Positions 8,145 to 15,184 of a stretch of 15,184 bases of DNA are shown piece after piece (positions within the stretch are counted from its first letter, which is position 1; each line of letters starts with the position of its first letter). Location: positions 1 through 15,184 of the forward strand of contig JAISAX010000162.1 of assembly GCA_031266495.1 (NCBI GenBank), in the 5' to 3' direction. The translations under genes and the position numbers were made by a program. Origin of the DNA: Opitutaceae bacterium (GTDB lineage: Bacteria > Verrucomicrobiota > Verrucomicrobiae > Opitutales > Opitutaceae). The notes beneath the pieces are model-generated. The model made no database searches and was not told the origin of the DNA. It worked only from the letters and a program-made list of their open reading frames with translations.

Positions 8145-8173
8145 GGGAAGCGGGGGGGAGGGGGGGGAGGATT
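8145..8173 (-). promoter_or_regulatory. C-rich leader of the sialidase-like gene
   Basis: The 29 bases between the rhamnosidase stop and the next ATG carry runs of eight and seven C on the coding strand, separated by one T. No purine-rich ribosome site is present. The pattern repeats that of the pseudopilin leader. Confidence 0.45.
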
Positions 8174-10912
8174 TCAGGAGGAGGCGATTTCAAGGCGGTA
8201 GTTACCCGAACCGATTTCAAAGGAGACGAGTCCGGCGTTCGCGGTGATTTTCCGGATGTCGGGGATTGTTGTAATGGGAATGCCATTTTCCTGAATGAGG
8301 CCGGCGTTCGCGGCGGGCAGATGGACGACAGCGTTGGCGTTCACGGGAATGGCAAGGCGGAGCGAGAGGCGGGCGTTTTGTTTCGTCCAGGCGCTTTCGA
8401 TCCGTCCATGCGGGGAGTCACACGATGCCTCGACCCAGTCGAGTTGTCGCGGGAAATGCGGGTGAATCACGATGCGGACGAAACCGGCTCCTCCCGGTTC
8501 AAGGCGAATGCCGGCGAGATATTTGTAGAACCAACTGCTGACGGAACCGTGCATGGGGTGGTTGTGTGAATTCATCGACGCGCCGGTCAGGTGTTCCCAG
8601 CGTTCCCACAACGTAGTGGCTCCATTCTCCAGCATATATCCCCAACCCGGATACGTCGTTTGCGTGGCCAGCCGGAAGGCGATATCCACGTGACCATGAT
8701 CGGAGAGCACTTCGAACAGGTATTTGGTGCAGAGATTGCCGGTGGTAAGGTGGCCGTCGTGACGTTCGATGTCGGCAACCAGATTGGCCACGACGCGGGG
8801 CGTGTGTGCTGGCGAGGCCAGGCCGAGGAAGAGCGCGAGGGCGTTGCAGGCCTGATTGTTGGTGCCGTAACCGCCGGCGGTTTCGTCCCGGAATTTTTTA
8901 TTGAATGCGGAGGCCACGTGCCGGGCGATGTTTTCCCAATGCGCGATCTCCGCCGCCGGATGCCCGAGCAGGCGTGCCATGCGGGCAAGAAGCGTGGTAT
9001 GATAAAAGAGGAAGCCGGTGGACATGAGCGGACCCGGCGTGTTGGCGGCAATCGCCCCGCCTCCGTCGCTGCCCGCCACGGCAAAGTTCCCGGGCGGCGC
9101 CCAGTCGCCCCAACTGCTGTAGTTGACGACAAAATTGTCCGCGCGGGAGAGCAGGTAATTTGTCCAGCGTTCAAAGCCGGCGTAGTGGCGGCGGACGAAT
9201 TCGATGTCGTTGTAGTGCGCGTGGCACAACCCGGCGAGCAGGAGGTAACTCACGCACACAGGGTCGGCGGGACGCTTGCCCCACTTGAAGGGCGCGGTGT
9301 CGGTGATGGCGCCGTCCTCCGACTGCGTGTCGGCAATGTCCTCCAGCCATTTTTCGTAAAAGCGGTCGAGGCGGAAGTTGTAGAGCGCCTGCTCGGCGCG
9401 CACGGTCATGTCGTTGAGCCAGCCCATGCGTTCGTTGCGCTGCGGGCAGTCGGTGGGGACACTGTGCAGGTTGCTGGCCTCGGTGTTGACCACGGCGGTC
9501 TGGATGCGGTTGAGCAGGTCGTTCCCGCAGGTGAAGGAGCCGTTGCGCGGCACAGCCGAGCGCACGACGCGGATGTCCAGCGTGTGGAGACCGGCCTGGC
9601 TGCGCGGGAGTCCCTCAACCTGCACGTAGCGAAAACCATGATACGTAAAACGCGGCTCCCATTGCTCCGGTTTTCCGCCACCGCGCAAAATGCAGGTGTC
9701 GGTCGCGGCGGCCTTGCGCAAGGCGCGTTGGTCAACCGTGCCGTCGTCCGGATGCAGATTTTCAGCGAAACGGAGCGTGATGCGCGCGCCTCGCGGACCT
9801 TCGACGCGCAAACGCGCCCAACCGGCCAGGTTACGGCCCGCGTCAAAAACAAACACGCCGGTTTGCGGTTCGCGCATCGCGATGGGCGAAAATGTTTCCA
9901 CGATTTTTATGGGTTCGTTGGTCTGGGCCACAAGCCGGCCGGCGGGCGGAGAAACAGGGACGGCGGTATCCCAAAACTCATCACGACAGGAGGGGGGGGG
10001 GAGGGGGGAGGGTTGGTCCCACCCGTCGCATTCAAGACGGGCGTCGTAGGCTTCGCCGTCGTAAATGCTGTCGGACAGAAGCGGGCCTGCGTTGACAAAC
10101 CAGAGGCGGGGCGCGTTGGACTGGCCTTGCGAGCAAATGATCTCCGTGCCGCCATCGGTGTAGGTCACTTCCAGTTGCAATCGGAGAATCGGCGCGCCGA
10201 ACCAACCGTGGCCGACGATGACGCCGACGGCGTTCTGTCCCGTTTGCAGGTGCGCGGTGATGTCGTGCGTGACGTAGAGGATGCGTTTCGCGTAGTCCGT
10301 CCAGCCTGGGTCGAGGACATGGTCGCCGACTTTCTGGCCGTTGAGGCGCAACTCGTGATAGCCGAGGCCGACGATGTAAGCGCGGGCCTGGCGCACGGCT
10401 TTTTGTTCCCGAATCTCAAACACGTGCCGGAAATACAGCGCGCGTCCGGTGCAACCGGCGGGATAGCCAATCCACTCCGCCCGCCAGTCGGCGGGGTCCA
10501 GCAACGCCATCTCCCAATGTTGCGGTGCGCTGAACGCGGACGGAATGTCGTCCCGATCCCAGACGCGGACGCACCAGTGGCAGCGTTGGCGGGAACGCAG
10601 GGCAACCGAACCGTTGTAGGGGATGGCGGTCGTGCGCCGTCCTTCGGGACCGGATACTTTGCCCGAATCCCACAAGTCCGCTTTGCCGGGGAGCAGGAGG
10701 CGTTCGTCCGAGGCCGCGAGAATTTGCCACGCGCTTTGGTGTTGGTCGCGTTTGGCGGAGAGCAATTTCCAACAAAAACGCGGTTGGCGTCGCTCCAGTC
10801 CCAACGGATTGGCCGCACCCTCGCAGAGGGGGACTGCGATTTCCAGCGGGCAGGCATCGTCTTCGGTCGATGGAAGAGATGCGGCGGGTGATGACTGGGG
10901 AGGCGTGATCAT
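8174..10912 (-). CDS. Alpha-L-rhamnosidase, glycoside hydrolase family 78
   Basis: This 912-residue inverting glycosidase, of normal family length, releases terminal alpha-L-rhamnose. Domains in order: an N-terminal beta-sandwich (NPLGLERRQPRFCWKL, LWDSGKV), a second sandwich with RAYIVGLGYHELRLNG and GWTDYAKRILYVTHDIT (178-218), a linker sandwich, the (alpha/alpha)6 barrel, and a C-terminal beta domain. In the barrel DCPQRNERMGW supplies the likely general acid Glu494, and GATTLWERW the likely general base Glu770; Asn493 replaces the more common Asp. No signal peptide is visible, so it is probably cytoplasmic and acts on imported oligosaccharides, unlike the secreted proteins behind it. It is the first gene of the leftward operon. 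GGAG stands ten bases before the ATG, one of the few plausible ribosome sites here. The operator lies 42-72 bases upstream. Confidence 0.95.
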   Translation of the reverse strand: MITPPQSSPAASLPSTEDDACPLEIAVPLCEGAANPLGLERRQPRFCWKLLSAKRDQHQSAWQILAASDERLLLPGKADLWDSGKVSGPEGRRTTAIPYNGSVALRSRQRCHWCVRVWDRDDIPSAFSAPQHWEMALLDPADWRAEWIGYPAGCTGRALYFRHVFEIREQKAVRQARAYIVGLGYHELRLNGQKVGDHVLDPGWTDYAKRILYVTHDITAHLQTGQNAVGVIVGHGWFGAPILRLQLEVTYTDGGTEIICSQGQSNAPRLWFVNAGPLLSDSIYDGEAYDARLECDGWDQPSPLPPPSCRDEFWDTAVPVSPPAGRLVAQTNEPIKIVETFSPIAMREPQTGVFVFDAGRNLAGWARLRVEGPRGARITLRFAENLHPDDGTVDQRALRKAAATDTCILRGGGKPEQWEPRFTYHGFRYVQVEGLPRSQAGLHTLDIRVVRSAVPRNGSFTCGNDLLNRIQTAVVNTEASNLHSVPTDCPQRNERMGWLNDMTVRAEQALYNFRLDRFYEKWLEDIADTQSEDGAITDTAPFKWGKRPADPVCVSYLLLAGLCHAHYNDIEFVRRHYAGFERWTNYLLSRADNFVVNYSSWGDWAPPGNFAVAGSDGGGAIAANTPGPLMSTGFLFYHTTLLARMARLLGHPAAEIAHWENIARHVASAFNKKFRDETAGGYGTNNQACNALALFLGLASPAHTPRVVANLVADIERHDGHLTTGNLCTKYLFEVLSDHGHVDIAFRLATQTTYPGWGYMLENGATTLWERWEHLTGASMNSHNHPMHGSVSSWFYKYLAGIRLEPGGAGFVRIVIHPHFPRQLDWVEASCDSPHGRIESAWTKQNARLSLRLAIPVNANAVVHLPAANAGLIQENGIPITTIPDIRKITANAGLVSFEIGSGNYRLEIASS
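9992..10008. repeat. G10-A-G6 tract inside the rhamnosidase gene
   Basis: On the coding strand this gives C6-T-C10, encoding PSPLPPPS (301-308) in a linker before the third beta domain. Slippage would stop translation well before the catalytic barrel. Confidence 0.85.
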
Positions 10913-10954
10913 CTGGAGTGGTCTCCGGCAGCGAAGGTCATTGGGAGTAATGTC

Positions 10955-10984
10955 GTCAAGAGTAATTTCCTGATTAATTACTCT
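10955..10984 (-). promoter_or_regulatory. Putative LacI-family operator overlapping the operon promoter
   Basis: A perfect inverted repeat, AGAGTAATT (10959-10967) and AATTACTCT (10976-10984) with an 8-base spacer, sits in an AT-rich island between the rhamnosidase and the divergent regulator. Read on the minus strand it runs directly into TTGACG, a good -35 match, so repressor binding could block transcription. No convincing -10 box was found. Further AGTAAT half-sites lie at 10946-10951. The same element recurs at 13857-13884. Assignment to the adjacent LacI protein is inference from position and sharing. Confidence 0.7.
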
Positions 10985-11126
10985 AAAAATTGCTTTTCAA
11001 GCCATAAATCAAGCCTGCTATTGTGAACAGAAAAACCCTGCGGCAAATGGCTCCTTGGCGAAACCGCATTTCCATGTTGCACTTACAGCTCCATTAAAAA
11101 GATTAGACGCAATAAAGCCTGCAAAA

Positions 11127-12158
11127 ATGAGTTCAATTTTACTCAGTGAAATTGCGCAAGCCGCAAACGTTTCAACCGCAACCGTTTCACGTGCATTGCA
11201 TGGGCTTCCCGGCGTATCGCCGGCCAAGCGCAAGGAGATTGACGAGATTGTCGCCAGGCTGGGCAAGCCGGTGCGCAAACGAGGTCGCAAGGGCGGAGCG
11301 GATTCCCGCGAACAGGACGGCGGACGACCGGGCACAGTCTGCATCCTGCAAACGGGGGACGCCTGTCTTTTTGCCACCGATCTTTTTGCACGCCAGATGA
11401 TGGGAATTGCCCGCAACGCCCGCTTCCACGGGCTGGATGTGGTGCTCGGTTTTGGCAACAGCCTCGATCTGGTGCCTCCCTGTGTGCGCGAAAGGCGGGT
11501 TGTCGGCGTGCTCGTTTACGGCCATGAGCTTTCGGAAGAAATCGCCTGCCATCTCGAAGGCATTCCGCTGGTGTGGGCCGCCTCCCACGCGAAATTGCCC
11601 GCCGGCCAGGTGATGCAGGGCAACGACGAATCCGGGCAACTTGCGGCGCAATACCTCATCGAGCGCGGCCGACGGACGCTGGCCAGCTTGTATCCGTTTC
11701 GCCACCAGGTGATGGAGAACCGCCTGCATGCCTTTGAGCTCAGGGCCAAGCTGCAAGGCTGCGAAGTGACAAGAATCGGAGACGGGAAAAATCCGATGCC
11801 CGAACCAACGTCCGATGCCTTCCGGCGCTTTATCGAATTGCTGGAACCCCTCGTGGAAGAACTGCTCGCGCTGCCGCAGTTCCCTGACGGGCTGTTCATC
11901 CCCGACGATTCCATCACCTCTCACGTCTATCCGCTGCTCAAGCGTCGGCAGATAAACCTCGGCGGCGATCTGGAAGTTATCAGTTTCGGCAACGAACCCT
12001 CCTGGCTGGCCGGTCTGGATCCCCGCCCGGCCAGCATCGACATCGCGCCGGAAGCGTTTGGCGAGCAGATGGTGGAGACTCTGATCTGGCACATCCGTCA
12101 CCCGAAGGAAAAACGCAGGATACGGGTGCACATCGAGCCATTTGTCGCACAACCATAA
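11127..12158 (+). CDS. LacI-family transcriptional regulator
   Basis: This 343-residue DNA-binding regulator starts with a classical LacI helix-turn-helix: LSEIAQAANVSTATVSRALHG (residues 6-26), then GVSPAKRKEIDEIVARLG and a basic hinge (PVRKRGRKGG). The periplasmic-binding-protein-like effector domain follows, with GTVCILQTG, GVLVYGHE, GNDESGQLAAQYLIERG and a late PDGLFIPDD and GGDLEVISFGNE. It should bind a sugar or sugar acid and control the divergent operon and the symporter and isomerase genes. The ATG at 11127 is preferred over a TTG at 11055 because LacI proteins usually begin a few residues before this helix. It is divergent from the rhamnosidase (214 bases between starts) and converges on the symporter gene. 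No Shine-Dalgarno sequence is seen. Confidence 0.93.
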   Translation: MSSILLSEIAQAANVSTATVSRALHGLPGVSPAKRKEIDEIVARLGKPVRKRGRKGGADSREQDGGRPGTVCILQTGDACLFATDLFARQMMGIARNARFHGLDVVLGFGNSLDLVPPCVRERRVVGVLVYGHELSEEIACHLEGIPLVWAASHAKLPAGQVMQGNDESGQLAAQYLIERGRRTLASLYPFRHQVMENRLHAFELRAKLQGCEVTRIGDGKNPMPEPTSDAFRRFIELLEPLVEELLALPQFPDGLFIPDDSITSHVYPLLKRRQINLGGDLEVISFGNEPSWLAGLDPRPASIDIAPEAFGEQMVETLIWHIRHPKEKRRIRVHIEPFVAQP

Positions 12159-12225
12159 CTCCCCAGCACCTTGATTCCGGGAGAGGGGAAAAAAAAGGGG
12201 GAGAGGGGGACGGACCTTCCGGCCT

Positions 12226-13791
12226 CTACACGAGTTTATCCCTGGACTGGTCCCACACCGTCAGATTCGTAAGGTTTCGGTCAGACCGCACCCTGCGCAA
12301 TCTGGCCGAGAGATACCCGGTGCCGAAGGTGATGACGTTGCCGAAAATCGCTGTATAATAGACATCGAAAATCGCGGAAGCGAAGCCGAACTGCATGGAG
12401 AGCGCCCAGGCGGTGAACACAGCGTTGGCGACAAGTCCCACGACAACCGCCCGCAAGTCGGCAATACGCGTCAACATGCCGAGAAGAAACGCCCCCGGAA
12501 TACCGCCACCCATCAGCGCGCTGAGAATGAGCGCCAGGTCCGCAAACGTCTTGGAGTCGGATTTGTAGAATAACCAGGCTCCCCCCATCATCAATCCCGC
12601 GGCGGCAATCGATGCGACGAAACCAACCCGCAAGTAATGCTTGTCGTCGCGGCCCTTGACCAAATGCGGCTGGTACAAGTCGCGCACCCACACCATGCTT
12701 ACCGCATTGATGCACCCGGCGAGCGTGGACATCGCCGCCGCCAGCGCAGCCGCGATCACCAGCCCCGCCACGCCCGCCGGCAACACCGTCACAATAAAGT
12801 GCGGCAAAATCTCCTCCGCCTTGCCCGCACCGGACAGAACCGCCTCCGACACCGCCGTCGGAAAATGCCGAAAATACACCCACAGGCAGGTGCCGAGGAA
12901 CATGAATAACGCCCAGATCGGCACACTCGCCACCCCCAAAACCACCATTGACTTGCCCGCCTCCCGCGCGGATTTCGCCGCACACCACCGCTGCACGGTA
13001 ATCTGGTCAAGCTTGCCTCCCAGGTATTGCACAAATCCGACCAGCACGAGCATCGGCCCGGTCTTCCCGGTCAATGAAAAGCCGAAGCTCGTGGTCTCCA
13101 GTTTCCCCGTCGTCGCGTTCAAGTCCGCAAAGGAAAACTTCCCCGCCTGCCACGCTTCCAAAACAATCTGCGCCAGTCCGCCCGGCACGAGCCATATCAC
13201 AAAACCGATGCAAAGCGCCGCCCCGCAAAGCAACACAACCGTCTGCATAACCTCCGTCCAGATGGCCGCCTCAATGCCGCCTTTCACCACATAGATGCCC
13301 GTGATGCCGCCAGCCAACAAGATGCTCCAACCCACCGGAATCCCCACCACCGCGGAAAGCAACATTGCCGCCAGATACGTGATGGTCGCAATCCGGAACA
13401 TGTTGGCCAAGAGAAAAACAAGAGCCGCGTAAACCGAGATACCCGCCCCGAAACGGACGGACAAATACTCGTAGGCGGATGAAAGGGTGCCGCGCCGGAA
13501 AAACGGTATGAACAACCACGCCGAGACCAGCACCACCAAGGGAAATGCCAGATTCGGCAAAAACCGCACCCACGCCGTTTTGAACGAATCAGCCGGATAC
13601 GCGATGAACGTCACCGAACTGATCATCGACCCGATCAGGCTGATGCCAATGGCCCAACCGGGAAACGACCTGCCTCCCAGAAAATAGGCGTCCGTGCCCC
13701 GCTTGCTCCGTTTGGAAAAGCTCAAGCCCATAAATACGGTCGCGGAAAAATAAACCACAAGAACCAGCCAGTCGGTGAAATGTATGCTCAT
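12226..13791 (-). CDS. SSS-family sodium/solute symporter, probably for sugar
   Basis: This 521-residue inner-membrane carrier has roughly 13 hydrophobic segments. Visible family features are DWLVLVVYF at the start, the DAYFLGGRSFPGWAIGISLIGSMIS block (about 29-53), YLSVRFG, and the GKLDQITVQRWCAAKSAREA loop, plus a late AAAMSTLAGCINAVSMVWVRDLY helix. These fit Na+-coupled SSS transporters, which in this superfamily carry sugars, sialic acids, carboxylates or others; the substrate cannot be read from sequence. The ATG at 13791 is chosen over a GTG at 13827 because SSS proteins start just before the first helix; the extra 12 residues look non-native. A CCTCCCTTT leader precedes it, with no ribosome site. 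The copy-2 operator stands 65 bases upstream, so it is likely induced together with the rhamnosidase operon. Confidence 0.93.
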   Translation of the reverse strand: MSIHFTDWLVLVVYFSATVFMGLSFSKRSKRGTDAYFLGGRSFPGWAIGISLIGSMISSVTFIAYPADSFKTAWVRFLPNLAFPLVVLVSAWLFIPFFRRGTLSSAYEYLSVRFGAGISVYAALVFLLANMFRIATITYLAAMLLSAVVGIPVGWSILLAGGITGIYVVKGGIEAAIWTEVMQTVVLLCGAALCIGFVIWLVPGGLAQIVLEAWQAGKFSFADLNATTGKLETTSFGFSLTGKTGPMLVLVGFVQYLGGKLDQITVQRWCAAKSAREAGKSMVVLGVASVPIWALFMFLGTCLWVYFRHFPTAVSEAVLSGAGKAEEILPHFIVTVLPAGVAGLVIAAALAAAMSTLAGCINAVSMVWVRDLYQPHLVKGRDDKHYLRVGFVASIAAAGLMMGGAWLFYKSDSKTFADLALILSALMGGGIPGAFLLGMLTRIADLRAVVVGLVANAVFTAWALSMQFGFASAIFDVYYTAIFGNVITFGTGYLSARLRRVRSDRNLTNLTVWDQSRDKLV

Positions 13792-13856
13792 AAAGGGAGG
13801 CGTCCCGGATGTATTTTCAGACGCCACCCCTGTTCAAGTGGATAAAAATTGCGAGA

Positions 13857-13884
13857 GTCAATAGTAATTGCTTGAGTAATTACT
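13857..13884 (-). promoter_or_regulatory. Second copy of the putative LacI-family operator
   Basis: Arms AGTAATT (13863-13869) and AATTACT (13878-13884) flank an 8-base spacer, the same geometry as the copy at 10955-10984. On the minus strand it runs into TTGACT, and 24 of the 28 aligned bases are identical to copy 1. It sits between the divergent symporter and isomerase genes, so one bound protein could control both. Confidence 0.7.
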
Positions 13885-13953
13885 TATTATTGCGTTGCAC
13901 TATGACGCCAGTGCAAACGATCCCGTCAACCAACCTTCATTCAAACACCGACC

Positions 13954-14936
13954 ATGAAAAATCGCTACTCCCTCATCCTCGGCAATCTCGGTAATACTTG
14001 CGACCATTTCCTGCCCACCGGCTACAAGGATGTGCCGCCCAAGCATGAAATGATCCGCCAGGCCACCGCCATTCCCGACATCGAAGGCATCGAACTCGTC
14101 GGCTCGTGGGACATCACCGAAACCAACACCAACGAAATCAAAGCCCGCCTCGACGATGCCGCTCTTACCTGCGTATCCATTATCCCCGACCTGTTTTCGC
14201 AAAAACGCTGGGGCCTCGGCAGCCTCTCGGCCAAATCTGCCGACACCCGACGTCAGGCGCTCGAAGAGTGTCGCACAGTCTCCCGCATCGCCCGGCAAAT
14301 CGGCTGCCCGCTCATCAACCTCTGGCTCGGGCAGGACGGTTACGATTATCCGCTGACCGCCGACTACCGTACCCAACGCGCCCACCTCACGGAAAACATC
14401 CGCGCCATCGCCAGCGAGTTTCCCGATCTCCGCTACGCGCTCGAATACAAACCCAGGGAACCGCGCAATTTCTCCTTCCACGCGCGCGCCGCCGATACGC
14501 TCCTCATGGCCAACGAGACCGGTCTGGAAAACGTCGGCGTGTGCATCGATGTCGGCCACGCCTTCATGGCGGGCGAAAACGTCGCCGAGTCCGCCGTCAT
14601 GCTCCAGCATTACGGGAAAAAACTGTTCCATATGCACTTTAATGACAACTACCGTTCGTGGGATGACGACATGATCGTCGGCTCCGTGCATGTTGTCGAA
14701 TACCTCGAACTCCTTCACTGGCTTCGCGAGATCAGCTACGCCGGCTGGTATTCGATGGATCAATACCCTATCGCGAGGACGGTACCGCCGCCGTCCGTGA
14801 AAGCGGCGCCTTCCTGCGCGACCTCGAAGCCCTCCTCACCGACGCCCGCCGCGACGATCTCGGGAAACTCATTGCTGCTGGCGACGCCACCGCCAGCACC
14901 CGTTATCTGCGCGAGTTGTTTTTCAGCCATGTCTGA
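13954..14936 (+). CDS. Xylose-isomerase-like TIM-barrel sugar isomerase/epimerase, frameshifted near the end
   Basis: The protein is an AP-endonuclease-2-like TIM barrel of the sugar isomerase/epimerase superfamily, which moves carbonyl groups or inverts carbons using a divalent metal. Likely metal ligands are Glu164 (ALEYKP), Asp199 and His202 (CIDVGHAF), and His226, His228 and Asp231 (HMHFNDN). After QYP (codons 270-272) the frame breaks. Adding one base to the CCC at 14766-14768 restores a normal tail (PYREDG, then ESGAFLRDLEALL, ending ELFFSHV) to a stop at 14936, about 327 residues. Without correction the frame runs to 15123 as repetitive, non-family sequence. It may be a real mutation or a sequencing error. 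Next to a rhamnosidase, L-rhamnose isomerisation is a fair guess; epimerase activity is equally possible. Confidence 0.8.
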
Positions 14937-15184
14937 GAATATTCACTACAGGGGAACAAAAGCACGGAGGCAATCTCTGCAAAGCCGCCAGGTTATTGTG
15001 CTCCATCCTTGCCGGAGGACAGCACTCTGCGCCACACACGGGGGGGGGGCGGCCCCCCCCCCCCGCCCCCCCCCCCGTTTGGGGCGCAGAGTGCTGTCCT
15101 CCGGCAAGGTTGGAGCACAATAACCTGGCGGCTTTGCAGAGATTGCCTCCGTGCTTTTGTTCCCCTGTAGTGAATTTTCTCAGA
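14932..15184. repeat. Long near-perfect inverted repeat (102-base arms) with G/C-run loop
   Basis: The left arm 14932-15033 and right arm 15083-15184 are reverse complements at 100 of 102 positions; the mismatches are 14940/15176 and 15006/15110. The 49-base centre holds ten G (15040-15049), twelve C (15053-15064) and eleven C (15066-15076), which can pair further, so almost the whole piece could fold into one hairpin. The left arm starts inside the isomerase's last codons and contains its TGA. The right arm reaches the last base of the window, so its true end and any target duplication are not visible. No transposase is encoded. It is far too long for a simple terminator. Confidence 0.9.

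Noticed and set aside
6420..8201. 593-codon plus-strand frame opposite the pseudopilin and sialidase-like genes
   Set aside because: Antisense shadow of high-GC genes; the translation is Gly/Arg/Val-rich without recognisable motifs.
8591..10891. 766-codon plus-strand frame opposite the rhamnosidase
   Set aside because: Antisense of a clear GH78 gene; no family motif in the translation.
12159..12225. Possible terminator between the convergent regulator and symporter genes
   Set aside because: On the minus strand an eight-T run exists (12189-12196), but only a 4-pair wobble stem precedes it and the two are separated by C-rich sequence.
10984..13852. TAAAAATTGC repeated near both operators (10984-10993 and 13843-13852)
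   Set aside because: It lies on opposite sides of the two operators, so the arrangement is not conserved; probably chance in AT-rich DNA.
14923..15120. 65-codon minus-strand frame through the palindrome
   Set aside because: Lies wholly in the inverted repeat and homopolymer loop; poly-Gly/Pro translation, no ribosome site.
14769..15123. Isomerase frame extended to 15123
   Set aside because: After codon 272 the residues are proline/serine-rich and read into the palindrome, while the family-like tail is in the next frame.

Overview
The window looks like part of a Verrucomicrobiota chromosome, most likely of the Opitutaceae type. This is inferred from gene content: a PEP-CTERM protein with an autotransporter-type beta-strand repeat, a short pseudopilin-like protein ending in a conserved DGHV motif, a GH78 rhamnosidase beside a LacI regulator, high GC with AT-rich regulatory islands, and start codons that mostly lack Shine-Dalgarno sequences. 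No rRNA, tRNA, CRISPR array or transposase gene was seen.

Layout. At the left edge a hairpin and a pyrimidine tract precede a rightward SYLF-domain gene (253-918). It converges on a leftward run of seven genes (10912 down to 986) with gaps of 29, 35, 43, 21, -4 and 10 bases, which is probably one operon. In transcription order these are a GH78 alpha-L-rhamnosidase, a secreted sialidase-like beta-propeller protein, a pseudopilin-like protein, a secreted protein of unknown function, a secreted alpha/beta hydrolase (esterase-like), a PEP-CTERM beta-strand protein, and a DapA/NanA-superfamily lyase. A LacI-family regulator (11127-12158) is divergent from this operon. It converges on a leftward SSS sodium/solute symporter (13791-12226), which is divergent from a TIM-barrel sugar isomerase/epimerase (13954-14936). 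The isomerase carries a one-base frameshift near its end.

How it may work together. The two divergent regulatory regions (10913-11126 and 13792-13953) carry almost the same 28-base element: an inverted repeat AGTAATT-N8-AATTACT followed by TTGAC. That ties operon, regulator, symporter and isomerase into one probable LacI-controlled regulon for a rhamnose-containing glycan. The outline is deacylation and trimming outside the cytoplasm, sodium-driven uptake, rhamnosidase cleavage (no export signal seen), then isomerisation and an aldol-type cleavage. The pathway order and the substrate are inference.

Unexplained structure. G/C homopolymers of 10-14 bases interrupt four of the operon's coding regions, and C-rich tracts form the leaders of three genes. 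The window ends in a near-perfect inverted repeat with 102-base arms around a loop made of G and C runs. It starts at the isomerase stop codon and is cut by the window edge. It could be a small palindromic mobile element or a fold-back assembly artefact.
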